Of a stretch of DNA of 64,000 nucleotides, positions 37,211-46,409 are shown piece after piece; position 1 is the first letter of the stretch, and each line of letters starts with the position of its first letter. Origin of the DNA: Streptomyces bathyalis (GTDB lineage: Bacteria > Actinomycetota > Actinomycetes > Streptomycetales > Streptomycetaceae); assembly GCF_015910445.1 (NCBI RefSeq), contig NZ_CP048882.1:1488001-1552000 (forward strand), read 5' to 3'. Below the pieces are notes generated by a model, which saw only the letters and a program-made list of their open reading frames with translations, was not told the DNA's origin and searched no databases. The position numbers were made by a program, and so were the translations under genes.

Positions 37211-38389
37211 GTGAACACGACGCACAGCGGCCCGCACGCCGCTCGCCGGGCGGACGACGCGACGCCCGACAGGATCCGGCGCATCAGGGTCTCCTCCGTC
37301 CGTCTCCCTCTCGACACACCGGTCAGTGACGCGAAGGTGCTCACCGGACGCCAGCGGCCGATGACCGAAGTAGCCCTGCTCTTCGCCGAGATCGAAACGG
37401 AGAACGGCCACGAGGGGATCGGCTTCGGCTACTCCAAGCGCGCGGGCGGGCCGGGGCAGCTCGCCCACGCGCGGGAGGTGGCCCCCGAGTTGATCGGCGA
37501 GGACCCCAGCGACATCGGCCGGCTCTGGACGAAGCTCGTATGGGCGGGGGCTTCCGTGGGCCGAAGTGGCCTGGCCACACAGGCGATCGCCGCCTTCGAC
37601 GTCGCCCTGTGGGACCTCAAGGCCAAGCGCGCCGGTCTGCCGCTTGCCAAACTCCTCGGTGCGCACCGCGATTCCGTGCGCTGCTACAACACCTCGGGCG
37701 GCTTTCTGCACACTCCTGTCGAGGAACTCCTCGACAACGCCTCCGCTTCCCTCGCCAACGGCATCGGCGGAATCAAGATCAAGGTGGGCCATCCGGAGCA
37801 CAAGGAGGATCTGCGGCGGCTGACCGCCGTGCGCGAGGAACTGGGTGACGACGTGCCTCTGATGGCCGACGCCAACCAGCAGTGGGACCGGCCCACGGCC
37901 CGTCGGATGGGCCGTGCACTGGAGGACTTCGGGCTGGTCTGGCTCGAAGAGCCCCTCGACGCCTACGACTCCGAGGGTCACGCCGCCCTCGCGGCCTCGC
38001 TGGACACCCCGGTGGCGACCGGCGAGATGCTGGCGTCCGTCGCCGAACACTGGGAGTTGATACGTGCCGGCGCGGCGGACGTGATTCAGCCTGACGCCCC
38101 GCGGATCGGCGGCATCACCCAGTTCCTCAGGCTCGCCGCTCTCGCCGAGCACCAACACCTGCAGCTCGCACCGCACTTCGCGATGGAGATCCATCTCCAC
38201 CTGGCGGCGGCCTATCCGTACGAGCCGTGGGTCGAGCATTTCGACTGGCTGGAGCCGCTGTTCAACGAGGGTCTGGAGATCGGCGACGGCCGCATGCACG
38301 TGCCGTTCCGTCCGGGCCTCGGGATAACCCTCTCCGAGCAGGCTCGTCAATGGACGCGGGAGGAGTGCGAGATCACCGACCGCCCGTGA
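37211..38389 (+). CDS. Enolase-superfamily sugar-acid dehydratase (talarate/galactarate type)
   Basis: A 392-aa mandelate-racemase subgroup protein. Visible catalytic elements: KxK base in GIKIKVG, Mg ligands in LMADANQQW, in WLEEP and in VATGEM, and the His base in LAPHFAMEIH. Spacing and the WVEHFDWLEPLFNE C-terminal segment suggest L-talarate/galactarate dehydratase, which makes a 2-keto-3-deoxy sugar acid; a related acid-sugar substrate is possible. The GTG at 37,211 (AGGAC upstream) gives the family length; the open frame extends far upstream without coding character. It stands alone. Confidence 0.83.
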   Translation: MNTTHSGPHAARRADDATPDRIRRIRVSSVRLPLDTPVSDAKVLTGRQRPMTEVALLFAEIETENGHEGIGFGYSKRAGGPGQLAHAREVAPELIGEDPSDIGRLWTKLVWAGASVGRSGLATQAIAAFDVALWDLKAKRAGLPLAKLLGAHRDSVRCYNTSGGFLHTPVEELLDNASASLANGIGGIKIKVGHPEHKEDLRRLTAVREELGDDVPLMADANQQWDRPTARRMGRALEDFGLVWLEEPLDAYDSEGHAALAASLDTPVATGEMLASVAEHWELIRAGAADVIQPDAPRIGGITQFLRLAALAEHQHLQLAPHFAMEIHLHLAAAYPYEPWVEHFDWLEPLFNEGLEIGDGRMHVPFRPGLGITLSEQARQWTREECEITDRP

Positions 38390-38487
38390 CGGCCTGGATG
38401 GCCCCACCGGTGCACGGTCATCCGCCCGGGGCAACTCCCGGACCTGACGGCCTCGTTGCCCGTGCGGCCGCCGCCTCTGCGTTCAGC

Positions 38488-39240
38488 TCAGCGCCCGCCA
38501 CCGAGCAGGGCTCCCGCGTCCGGCACCGAGGCTTCGAGACCCAGCTCGGTCAGGATGCGGTGGGTCGTGGCCGTCGCGGCGGTCAGCACCGGCAGACCGG
38601 AGGCGTCCTCCACATGCTGGACGGCCGGCAGTGAAGGCATCTGCACGCACGCGGACAGCACGATCGCGTCGGCCCGCGCGAGGTCGAGGCGCCGCCAGTG
38701 CTCCCGCAGACCCGAGGGGTCGAGGCGGGCGACGGCCAGGTTGTCCGGGACCTCGAGGCTCAGAGAGTCGACGACCTCGGTCCCGGCGTCCTCGATGTAG
38801 TTCACGACGGTCTCGGTGAGCGGCTTCATATAAGGGGTGATGACCGCGACGCGCTTCGCGCCGAGTGCCTCGATCCCGCTCAGCAGCGCACCGGCGCTGG
38901 AGACGACCGGAACCTCCGCGCCCTGCCCCTTTAGCACGGCGGTGATCTCGTCCTCGGCCGTGCAGTGGTGCCCGGGGCCCTGCGCCATGATCGCCACCAG
39001 GCAGGCGGTGGCGACGACGTCGGGCCGGGCGTCGGCGAGTTCGAGGGCGGCGCGCTCGGTCTGCGCGTTCATCTCCTTCAGCTGCTCCGGCGTCACCTGC
39101 TGCATCCGCATCCGGCTGCTGTGGAAGACGAAGCGGTCCTCCGGCAGGGCCTCCTCGCGGGCCCGGAGCATGCGCGGCAGTTCGGTCTCCATCGTCAAGT
39201 TGGAGCTCGGGACGATCATGCCTATGTGGTGTTCTGCCAT
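38488..39240 (-). CDS. nicE: Maleate cis-trans isomerase
   Basis: A 250-aa Asp/Glu-racemase superfamily protein with the two catalytic cysteines of maleate isomerase, Cys80 (VATACLVAIM) and Cys198 (VLSACVQMPS), and the N-terminal IGMIVPSSNLTMETELP motif. It converts maleate to fumarate, the last step of the nicotinate pathway. GGAGG 6 nt before the ATG fixes the start. It has its own promoter with the shared 15-bp element, separate from the main operon. Confidence 0.92.
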   Translation of the reverse strand: MAEHHIGMIVPSSNLTMETELPRMLRAREEALPEDRFVFHSSRMRMQQVTPEQLKEMNAQTERAALELADARPDVVATACLVAIMAQGPGHHCTAEDEITAVLKGQGAEVPVVSSAGALLSGIEALGAKRVAVITPYMKPLTETVVNYIEDAGTEVVDSLSLEVPDNLAVARLDPSGLREHWRRLDLARADAIVLSACVQMPSLPAVQHVEDASGLPVLTAATATTHRILTELGLEASVPDAGALLGGGR

Positions 39241-39292
39241 GGGAGCCTCCAGTCCTTCCGGCGGCATGGCCGACGGGGACTGCCGCACACAG

Positions 39293-39322
39293 AGTTAATC
39301 CGGACACGTATTATTTGGTCAA
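39293..39322 (-). promoter_or_regulatory. nicE promoter with shared nic element
   Basis: On the minus strand TTGACC (39,322-39,317), 18 bp, TTAACT (39,298-39,293). The spacer and -10 contain the element TACGTGTCCGGATTA (39,310-39,296) that recurs upstream of nicX. Its place inside the promoter suits a repressor operator. Confidence 0.65.
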
Positions 39323-39409
39323 GAGCATCTCCCAGCGGTAGCCTGCGGAGCAAGCCCCTCGCAGGGTTCGCTTCCCCACGGGACACGCCCCTGTCGAGAG
39401 CGGACGCGC

Positions 39410-39892
39410 TCAGGCGTCCCCGGAGAGCCCTTCCCAGTGGTCGGCGAGCTCTGTCAGCTCCCGCATCAACTGGCTGCGGTCCGCGCGGGATTCGTAGTGC
39501 TCCAGCAGGCGCTCGTCCAGCGCCCGCGCCCGGTCGTCCGCCTCCCGCAGCGTCCTCTCCCCGTCCTCGGTGAGGTAGAGCAGCTTGCGGCGACCGTCGT
39601 CGGCTGCCGTGCGGCGCACTATCAGTCCGCGCTTCTCCAGGCGCCGGGCGACGTCCGCCATCGTCGAGGTGTCCAGCGCCACCGCCGACGCCATCGCGCT
39701 CTGGTCGTGCCCCGGCGCGGCGTCCACCGCGGTGAGCACGGCGAACTGCGGGCCTGTCAGGGTCGGATCGACGCTGCGCACCCATGCCGCGAGGTATGCC
39801 TGGTAGAGACGGCGCACCTGATATCCGGGCGCGGCGAGCAGCGCCGCGGGCGGGGCAGCCGTACCCGAGGCCGGAGAGGTCTTGTCAGCCAT
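39410..39892 (-). CDS. nicR: MarR-family regulator of nicotinate catabolism
   Basis: A 160-aa MarR protein: dimer helices, then the winged helix (SAMASAVALDTSTMADVARRLEKRGLIVRR with the wing TAADDGRRKLLYLTEDG). It lies between nicD and nicE in the locus. NicR of Pseudomonas is also MarR-family and represses until 6-hydroxynicotinate binds; the same role is inferred. The ATG at 39,892 has a weak ribosome-binding site. Confidence 0.82.
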   Translation of the reverse strand: MADKTSPASGTAAPPAALLAAPGYQVRRLYQAYLAAWVRSVDPTLTGPQFAVLTAVDAAPGHDQSAMASAVALDTSTMADVARRLEKRGLIVRRTAADDGRRKLLYLTEDGERTLREADDRARALDERLLEHYESRADRSQLMRELTELADHWEGLSGDA

Positions 39893-39905
39893 GGGCCCAC
39901 TAAAG

Positions 39906-39925
39906 CACGGCGACGTGACGCCGTG
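39906..39925 (-). terminator. Hairpin between nicD and nicR
   Basis: CACGGCG and CGCCGTG (7 bp) around a 6-nt loop, right upstream of nicR. It may be the end of the long operon or a regulatory site for nicR. Confidence 0.5.
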
Positions 39926-39963
39926 TTCCGCGCCTCCCGCCCCCCGCTCACGCACCCGCCCGT

Positions 39964-40818
39964 TCACGCCAGCATGGCCCGCAGCGACTCGCGCAGAGCG
40001 TCGAGGGCCGCCTCCGGTGCGTCCCAGAAGACCATGTGACCGGCGGAGGGGATGCAGGTCAGCCTGGCCTGCGGATGCTTGAGGGTTGCCTCCTCGACGC
40101 AGGCCGGGGTGACGACCGGGCTGTCCTCCCCGTAGAGGAGAGCCGTGGGTGTGGGCACCGAGGACCACCAGTCGAAGAAGTCCTCGGTCTCGAAGCCGTG
40201 GTGCGTCGCGCGCAGCGCCTCCTCACCGCAGCTGGAGAGCCAACGGGCCCGCAGCTCCTGCTCACGGCGGGGCCACCGGGGCCATGCCCGGGCCACCTCG
40301 TCGGCGTCCGTGCCGCGCCGCGCCTGTTCCAGCTGACCCAGGAAGGCGGACAGCGTCGTCGGGTACGGGCCCCTTCCGGGGCCGCTCATGGGCGGGTCGA
40401 CCAGCACTGTGCCGAGGAGCGGCACCGTCGCCCGCACAGCGGTGACCGCCGCTATGCGGGCGCCCATCGAGTGTCCGGCCACCACCGGGCGTTCGAGGCC
40501 GAGTCCGTTGATCCAGGCCTCGGTGTCCTCGGCGTAGGCCTCCAGCGAGTAGCTGTCCCCGTCGTCGGAGAGGCCCCTGCCGCGGATGTCGGGGACGATC
40601 GGGCGCACGAGATCGGTCAGCTTGCGTGCGACGAAGTCCATCGTGACGGCGGGGCTCGTGATTCCCGGCAGCAGCAGCATCGGCACGCGTCCGCCCCCGG
40701 GGTCGTCGCCGTAGTCGAGGGCGTGCAGCCGCAGCGAACCGGAGCGCACCCAGCGGCTGCGGGCCGGCACGTCGGCGAGGTCGGCCAGGGCGGGCTGGGT
40801 GATGAACCGGTCTGTCAT
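39964..40818 (-). CDS. nicD: N-formylmaleamate deformylase (alpha/beta hydrolase)
   Basis: A 284-aa alpha/beta hydrolase with nucleophile Ser in AGHSMGA, acid in LYGEDSPVV and His in PSAGHMVFWD, plus the PDIRGRGLSD loop. In the Nic pathway it splits N-formylmaleamate into maleamate and formate. The assignment rests on the family together with immediate neighbours nicF, nicX and nicC. The start is the ATG with GAGGAA upstream. It is the last gene of the nine-gene operon. Confidence 0.85.
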   Translation of the reverse strand: MTDRFITQPALADLADVPARSRWVRSGSLRLHALDYGDDPGGGRVPMLLLPGITSPAVTMDFVARKLTDLVRPIVPDIRGRGLSDDGDSYSLEAYAEDTEAWINGLGLERPVVAGHSMGARIAAVTAVRATVPLLGTVLVDPPMSGPGRGPYPTTLSAFLGQLEQARRGTDADEVARAWPRWPRREQELRARWLSSCGEEALRATHHGFETEDFFDWWSSVPTPTALLYGEDSPVVTPACVEEATLKHPQARLTCIPSAGHMVFWDAPEAALDALRESLRAMLA

Positions 40819-40890
40819 GGGTGGTGGTTCCTCGGTCGAGTGGTACGGAACGGACGGGTCGCACATCGGGGTTGGGGAGGCACGCCCCGG

Positions 40891-41586
40891 TCACCCCGGC
40901 GGACGGCCGGGCACGGTGGAGCCGGGCAGCTTGCCGAGATACGCGAGGGCCTCGGAGAGCGGTACGACATCGCCGTACTTGGCCTGGATGTCGAAGAGCG
41001 CGGCGTCGTGCGGTCCTTGTGCCCGGTCGCCGGCGCACTCCTGCGGCACCAGCACGGGGAAGCCGGACTGCACCGCGTCGACCACGGTGGCCCGTACGCA
41101 TCCGCTGGTGGTGGCACCGCAGGCCAGCACGGTGTCGCATCCGAGGGCGACCAGCGTGGCGGCGAGCGACGTGCCGAAGAACGCCGACGCGCCTTTCTTC
41201 ACGATGAGTTGGTCCTCCGGGGCGCGCGGCAGCCTCGGGTCGAGCGCGACTGCCTGGCTGCCTTCGACGAGGGCCCGCATGCCGTGCGCCTTGTCCAGCC
41301 AGGTCACGGAGTGGCCCTCCGCCTCGGCCCGGGTGTAGGCGATCGCGGTCCAGATCACCGGGACGTGGGCGGCGCGTGCCGCTTCCACGAGAGTTGCGGT
41401 CGCCTCGACGACGTCCGTCAGGTCGGCGCCGGACGGGTAGGAGTCCTCGGTGAATCCGCGCGTGAGGTCGACGACGACGAGGGCAGGGCTGCTGCCGCGC
41501 CGCACCGGTGCGCCGAATCCGGCCCGCTCGTAAGTGCGGTCGGTCTCCTCGCCGTAGCGGCCCACCTGCAGGGGCTCTTGGCTCAA
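40891..41586 (-). CDS. nicF: Maleamate amidohydrolase (isochorismatase family)
   Basis: A 231-aa cysteine hydrolase with the isochorismatase triad: Asp in ALVVVDLTRGF, Lys in IVKKGASAFFGT and Cys163 in CGATTSGCVRAT. In context it hydrolyses maleamate to maleate and ammonia. The TTG start overlaps the preceding stop (TTGA) and has GGAGG 5-6 nt upstream; the longer open frame is non-coding. It is 72 bp before nicD. Confidence 0.88.
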   Translation of the reverse strand: MSQEPLQVGRYGEETDRTYERAGFGAPVRRGSSPALVVVDLTRGFTEDSYPSGADLTDVVEATATLVEAARAAHVPVIWTAIAYTRAEAEGHSVTWLDKAHGMRALVEGSQAVALDPRLPRAPEDQLIVKKGASAFFGTSLAATLVALGCDTVLACGATTSGCVRATVVDAVQSGFPVLVPQECAGDRAQGPHDAALFDIQAKYGDVVPLSEALAYLGKLPGSTVPGRPPG

Positions 41587-42311
41587 CGGGCCCTCCTCGA
41601 CGCCGCACCGCACCGGTGCCGTCCGCCGCCGAAGGCCCGGCTGAGCAGCCATCCCTCGAAGAGACCGAACGCGAACGCCCCCACGACGGGTGCGTACTTG
41701 GCCGCGGCCGGGCCCATGAGCACGGCGAGGCCGTCCAGTTCGGCATCGGCGGTGGTCGCGGTCCGCGTGACGGCAGGCTCCGACTCCCCTACGGAGGCGG
41801 CCACTCGGGTGGGCACTCGGGCGGCCCCCGGGCCGTCGCCCGCGAGAGCCGGTGCCGTGCCTCGGCGCTCCTCGTCGAGCAGGCTCCCGAGGTTCACCGC
41901 GAACTGCTTGAGGATCCTGTCCGAGACCGCGCCCACCGCGCCCTTGCCGAACTGCGCGATCTTCCCGCGGATCACGAGGTCCGTCGTCACGCGAAGTTCT
42001 GCGCCCTCCGGTGCTTCCGCGACCTCCAGGACGGCTTCCGCCTCGGCGTCGCCGCTGCCGTGGGTGTCGGCGCCACGTGCCTGTACGCGCAGCCTCCGCT
42101 TCTCCTCGTCGACCTCCAGGAACCGCACCGTGCCGGCATAGGCGGCGGTGATGGGACCGGCCTTCACCTTCACCCTGCCCGTCCAGGCGTCGCCGTCCCG
42201 GCCGTCCAGCGTCGCTCCCGGCATGCACCTGGCGACGCGTTCCACGTCGTTGACGAGGGCGAACACCTCCTCGGGTGACGCCTTCACCGGGACCGCGTTG
42301 TCGATCCGCAT
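41583..42311 (-). CDS. CoxG-like SRPBCC protein (Mo-hydroxylase maturation)
   Basis: A 242-aa protein: an SRPBCC/CoxG domain over residues 1-150 (VKASPEEVFALVNDVERVARCMPGATL; IRGKIAQFGKGAVGAVSDRI), a disordered linker, and a hydrophobic C-terminal segment (AAAKYAPVVGAFAFGLFEGW) that could tether it to the membrane, as in CoxG. It is often found with three-subunit molybdenum hydroxylases and probably helps their assembly or membrane attachment. The ATG has GGAGGAGG upstream and lies inside the 3' end of the iron-sulfur subunit gene (28-bp overlap). Confidence 0.85.
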   Translation of the reverse strand: MRIDNAVPVKASPEEVFALVNDVERVARCMPGATLDGRDGDAWTGRVKVKAGPITAAYAGTVRFLEVDEEKRRLRVQARGADTHGSGDAEAEAVLEVAEAPEGAELRVTTDLVIRGKIAQFGKGAVGAVSDRILKQFAVNLGSLLDEERRGTAPALAGDGPGAARVPTRVAASVGESEPAVTRTATTADAELDGLAVLMGPAAAKYAPVVGAFAFGLFEGWLLSRAFGGGRHRCGAASRRAR

Positions 42312-42961
42312 GGAACCTCCTCCTGCTCTGCGGTGCCGTCGGGGCGTGTGTCCTCCGGCTGTGTGCCGTGCGAATGTCTCCCGTCCGGTGGCGCCTCGTC
42401 CGGCCGTGCCTCGTCCAGGCGCTGCTGGAGCGCGGCGCGGCGCCGCGTGGCGCAGTCGTCGATCGCCTCGACGATGGTCTGGTAGCCGGTGCAGCGGCAC
42501 AGGTTGGAGGCGACGACCTCGCGTATCTCCTCCTTCGTCGCCTGCGGCCGCTCGGCGAGGTACCCCTCGGCAAGCATCAGGAACCCGGGTGTGCAGAAAC
42601 CGCACTGCAGGCCGTGGTGCTCGCTGAACGCCCGTTGCAGGTCGTTGAGTTCGCGTCCGTCCGAGAGCGATTCGACGGTGCGGATCTCCATCTCCTCGGC
42701 CTGCGCCGCGAACATCAGGCAGGCGCGCACAGGTCGCCCGTCGAGCAGCACCGTGCAGGCGCCGCAGATGCCGTGTTCGCAGCCGACATGGGTGCCCGTC
42801 AGGCGCAGGTCGTGGCGGAGCACGTCGACGAGGGTGCGGCGGGCCTCGGTGAGCAGTTCGTACGTCTCACCGTTGACGCGCAGGGTCATCAGCTGCCGGT
42901 GCCCCGGGTCGTGGGAGTGGGAGTCGGGGCCGGAGTGAAAGGGGTGCGCCGTTTCGGTCAT
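42284..42961 (-). CDS. Nicotinate hydroxylase, [2Fe-2S] subunit
   Basis: A 225-aa small subunit of a xanthine-oxidase-family enzyme. The plant-ferredoxin cluster is in VGCEHGICGACTVLLDG with the fourth Cys in RACLMFA. The second, helical cluster is in LQCGFCTPGFLM and NLCRCTGYQ. An extra hydrophilic tail of about 50 residues follows. It is coupled to the large subunit by ATGA. It passes electrons from the Mo site to FAD. Confidence 0.92.
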   Translation of the reverse strand: MTETAHPFHSGPDSHSHDPGHRQLMTLRVNGETYELLTEARRTLVDVLRHDLRLTGTHVGCEHGICGACTVLLDGRPVRACLMFAAQAEEMEIRTVESLSDGRELNDLQRAFSEHHGLQCGFCTPGFLMLAEGYLAERPQATKEEIREVVASNLCRCTGYQTIVEAIDDCATRRRAALQQRLDEARPDEAPPDGRHSHGTQPEDTRPDGTAEQEEVPCGSTTRSR

Positions 42962-45411
42962 GACGTGTGCTCCAGTGCTCGCACCGAGGGCGCTTCGAGC
43001 GCGTCGGCCACCGTCTCGGGCGTGATGGGGGTGTTGTTCAGCTCGACGCCGGTGGGGAGCAGCGCGTCGTTGACGGCGTTGATCACTGCGGCGGGCGCGC
43101 CGATGGTGCCGCCCTCCCCCACGCCCTTCGCGCCGGTCTCGGTGAACGCGCAGGGAGTCTCGAGGTGGTGGATGCTCACGTCGGGGATCTCGAGAGCGGT
43201 GGGGACCTTGTACTCCATGAAGCTGACCGCGGACGGTGCGCCCTGCTCGTCGTAGGTGACCTGCTCGAAGAGCGCGCCCGCGATGCCCTGCGCTATGCCT
43301 CCCCTGGTCTGGCCCTCCACGACCTTCGGGTTGATCGCCACTCCGCAGTCCTCGACGCATACGTAGCGGAGGATCTCGACGCGTCCCGTTCCCTCGTGGA
43401 GTTCGACGACGACGCCGTGGGTGGCGTTGGAGAAGGTGCCGTCGTTGAAGACGTCGAAGGTGGCGGTCGCGGTGAGCCCCGGCTCGACGCCCTTGGGCAG
43501 CAGATGCGATTTGAGATAGGCGATGTCCGCCAGTTCGCGGTAGGACACCGAGCCGCCGGTCGCGGGGTGGGCGACCAGCCCTTCACCCAACTCCAGTTTT
43601 TCGGCGGGCACTTCGAGCACCGATGCGGCGATCGTCTTCAGCTTCTCGCCGAGCTTTCCGGCCGCCAGCCGCACCGCGCTGCCACCGATGGCGATGGAGC
43701 GGCTGGCGAAGGTGCCCCAGCCGTAGGTGATGCGGTCGGTGTCGCCCTGGTGGATGCGCACATGCGCGATGTCGAGGCCGAGTTCGTCGGCGGCGATCTG
43801 CGCCATCGTCGTCTCGTGGCTCTGGCCGTGGCTCATCGTGCCGGTCGTGACGACGAGAGCACCGCTGGTGTCCATCCGTACCTCGGAGATGTCGAAGCCG
43901 GGGACGACCTCCATCTTGCGCTGCGCGAAGGCCGCTGAGCCGTAGCCGGTGCGCTCGCTGAAGCAGGAGTAGCCGATACCGATGTGGCGGCCCTCGGCTG
44001 CGGCCTTCTCCTTGGCCGTGTACCAGCCCTCCTCCATCAGCAGGCTCTCGCACAGGTTCAGCGACTCCAGATAGGAGCCCGGGTCGTACGTCACGTTGTT
44101 GACGCCGGTGTAGGGGAACTGCGTGATCAGGTTGCGGCGGCGTATCTCCGTTGCGCCCAGGCCGAGTTCGCGTGCGGCGCGCTCGAAGATGCGCTCCATG
44201 ACCATCACGTACTGCGGACGGCTCACGCCCCGGTAGGGCGCCGTGGGCGCCTTGTTGGTGGTCACGGCGCGCGCCCGTACGCGATAGGCGGGGACCTTGT
44301 ACACGCCGGGCATCTCGGCCGAGGCCATCAGCGGTTCGATGCCGGCGGTGAAGGGATAGCAGGAGTAGGCGCCCATGTCGCAGACGATCGCGGCGTCGAG
44401 CCCGAGGATGCGCCCGTCGGCGTCGAAGGCGGCGCGCACGTCATAGTGCTGTTCACGTGCGAGGAAGGAGGCGCTGAGCGCGTCCTTGCGGTCCTCGATC
44501 CACTTCACCGGCCGTCCCAGGCGCAGCGCGGCCGCGCCCACCGCGACTTCCTCGCGTCCGACGACGCACTTCTGGCCGAAGCCGCCACCCATGTCGGGCA
44601 CGACGACGCGGACTGCGCGTTCATCGAGTCCCAGGCAGCGAGCGGCAGTCGTGCGCACCTGGTGCGGCACCTGCGTGGAGGTGCGCAGCAGCAGCTGGTC
44701 CTCGCGGTCGTCCCAGCCGGCGAGGACACCGCGGGTCTCCAGGGGAAGGGCGTTCTGCCGTCCCGTACGGGTGTCGACGCTGACGACGCAGGACGCCTCC
44801 TCGAAGACGTCGTCGATACCTTCGGTGGCGAACATCGACACGTCGAGCAGGGTGTTGGCGCTCGCTTCGTCGTGCACGAGCGGAGCGCCGGGAGCGAGCG
44901 CCGCTTCCTCGGTGAGGACGGGCGGACGCGTCTCGTAGGTGACCTTCGCCGCTTCGGTGCCGTCCTCGGCCGCGTACGGGTCGCGTGCGACCACGACCGC
45001 CAGCGGCTCCCCCGCGTAGCGGACGCGGTCCCGCGCCAGCACCGGCATGCCGGTCGGAACGAACTCGGTGAGCGGACGGCCCAACCGCGCTGTGATGTCG
45101 GCCAGTTCGAGATCGGTCGCGTCGAACGCGGCGACGACGCCCGGCACTTGCCGTACGGTGGACAGATCGAGCGAGGTGACGGTGGAGTGGGAGACCTGGC
45201 TCCGCACGAACTGGGCGTGCAGCGTGCCCGGCACCTCCAGGTCGTCGGTGAAGCATCCGCGGCCGGTGAGCAGCCGCGGGTCCTCGCGGCGTCCGACGGA
45301 CGCGCCGATCCAAGGACGGTCCCTGCGGCCGCCGTGGTCATCGCCGTTGCCGGAGCGGCCGTCGGGGCCCGCGAGGTGGTGACCGCCGGGAGGGCGGTGA
45401 TCCTGCGTCAT
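42958..45411 (-). CDS. Nicotinate hydroxylase, molybdopterin (large) subunit
   Basis: An 817-aa molybdenum-binding subunit with PDMGGGFGQK, APYRGVSRPQY, TGTMSHGQSHETTMAQIAADELG and the active-site Glu in GAKGVGEGGTIGAP. The APYRGVSRP segment lacks the AYRCSFR loop of CO dehydrogenases, so it hydroxylates an organic substrate. In this locus that would be C6 of nicotinate. The N-terminal 30 residues are Gly/His/Asp-rich. It overlaps both partner subunits by 4 bp. Pseudomonas NicAB has no separate FAD subunit, whereas this enzyme is the three-subunit type. Confidence 0.9.
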   Translation of the reverse strand: MTQDHRPPGGHHLAGPDGRSGNGDDHGGRRDRPWIGASVGRREDPRLLTGRGCFTDDLEVPGTLHAQFVRSQVSHSTVTSLDLSTVRQVPGVVAAFDATDLELADITARLGRPLTEFVPTGMPVLARDRVRYAGEPLAVVVARDPYAAEDGTEAAKVTYETRPPVLTEEAALAPGAPLVHDEASANTLLDVSMFATEGIDDVFEEASCVVSVDTRTGRQNALPLETRGVLAGWDDREDQLLLRTSTQVPHQVRTTAARCLGLDERAVRVVVPDMGGGFGQKCVVGREEVAVGAAALRLGRPVKWIEDRKDALSASFLAREQHYDVRAAFDADGRILGLDAAIVCDMGAYSCYPFTAGIEPLMASAEMPGVYKVPAYRVRARAVTTNKAPTAPYRGVSRPQYVMVMERIFERAARELGLGATEIRRRNLITQFPYTGVNNVTYDPGSYLESLNLCESLLMEEGWYTAKEKAAAEGRHIGIGYSCFSERTGYGSAAFAQRKMEVVPGFDISEVRMDTSGALVVTTGTMSHGQSHETTMAQIAADELGLDIAHVRIHQGDTDRITYGWGTFASRSIAIGGSAVRLAAGKLGEKLKTIAASVLEVPAEKLELGEGLVAHPATGGSVSYRELADIAYLKSHLLPKGVEPGLTATATFDVFNDGTFSNATHGVVVELHEGTGRVEILRYVCVEDCGVAINPKVVEGQTRGGIAQGIAGALFEQVTYDEQGAPSAVSFMEYKVPTALEIPDVSIHHLETPCAFTETGAKGVGEGGTIGAPAAVINAVNDALLPTGVELNNTPITPETVADALEAPSVRALEHTS

Positions 45412-46280
45412 CGGGCCGTCGCCTCCTCGCACGCGCGCGCCACGAGCGTGCGGATGAGCCTGCGCCGGTGGCGCGCGCTGCCGTTGGCGTCGGCAGGGGG
45501 AGAGTCGACCGCGGCTGCCGCCGACTCGGCGCACGCGGCGAAGAGTCCGGAGCCCACCGGGCCTCCCCGTGCGAGAACCGCCTCCGCCTCGGGCACCCGC
45601 ACGGGCTGCGGTGCCACCCCTCCCAGCGCGACGCGGCCCCCGGTGACGCTGCGGCCGTCCGCGTCGAGACGGAGGTCGACGGCGGCAGCCACGACGGCGA
45701 AGTCGCCCTGCCGCTCGGCGAATTCGGTGAGGGCGGCATGAGGCGCGGGCTTCGGGAAGACGACCTCGACGAGTATCTCGTCGGGCTCCAGCGCGGTCGT
45801 GTAGTAGCCGTGGAAGAAGTCTCCGGCCGGGATGCGCCGCTCCCCGGACGGGCCCCGGGCCACCAGTTCGGCGTCGAGGAGCACCGCCAGCAGGCACCAC
45901 TCCGCGGTGGAGTCGGCGTGCGCGAGGCTGCCGCCGACGGTTCCGCGCGTGCGGATCGGCAGATGCCCGATCCAGCGCATGGCCTCCCGTACGACGGCGA
46001 AGCCGGGCCCCACGGCTTCGGGTGGTGCGGTCTCCACCGCGTGGTGCGTGGCGAGCGCTCCGATGCGGAGACTGCCGTCGGGGTCGGTTCGGACGCCGTC
46101 CAGCCCGTCCAGCCCGCCGATGTCGACGAGGTGCTCGGGCCGTGCCAGGCGGAAGTTCATCATCGCCACGAGGCTCTGACCTCCCGCGATGATCTTCGCT
46201 TCGTCCCCGAGTTCGGCGAGCAGGCGTGCTGCGCCCTCGACGTCGCGCGCACGGTGGTACGTGAAGGCGGCGGGCTTCAT
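45408..46280 (-). CDS. Nicotinate hydroxylase, FAD-binding (medium) subunit
   Basis: A 290-aa CoxM-type FAD subunit with the pyrophosphate-binding motifs AKIIAGGQSLVAMMNFR and TRGTVGGSLAHADSTAEW. It feeds electrons from the iron-sulfur subunit to a soluble acceptor. AGGAG before the ATG at 46,280 sets the start. It is coupled to the large subunit. Confidence 0.92.
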   Translation of the reverse strand: MKPAAFTYHRARDVEGAARLLAELGDEAKIIAGGQSLVAMMNFRLARPEHLVDIGGLDGLDGVRTDPDGSLRIGALATHHAVETAPPEAVGPGFAVVREAMRWIGHLPIRTRGTVGGSLAHADSTAEWCLLAVLLDAELVARGPSGERRIPAGDFFHGYYTTALEPDEILVEVVFPKPAPHAALTEFAERQGDFAVVAAAVDLRLDADGRSVTGGRVALGGVAPQPVRVPEAEAVLARGGPVGSGLFAACAESAAAAVDSPPADANGSARHRRRLIRTLVARACEEATAR

Positions 46281-46409
46281 CTCACTCCTCTCCTGCTGCG
46301 GCGTTCCCGTCAAACGGGGCGGCCCGGACGGCGGACGAGCGCGGGTGATCCGCGGGAAGTCCCGCGGGCACGGATGCGAGGGGCCACGCGTCCGTGCCCG
46401 CGGGCGGCC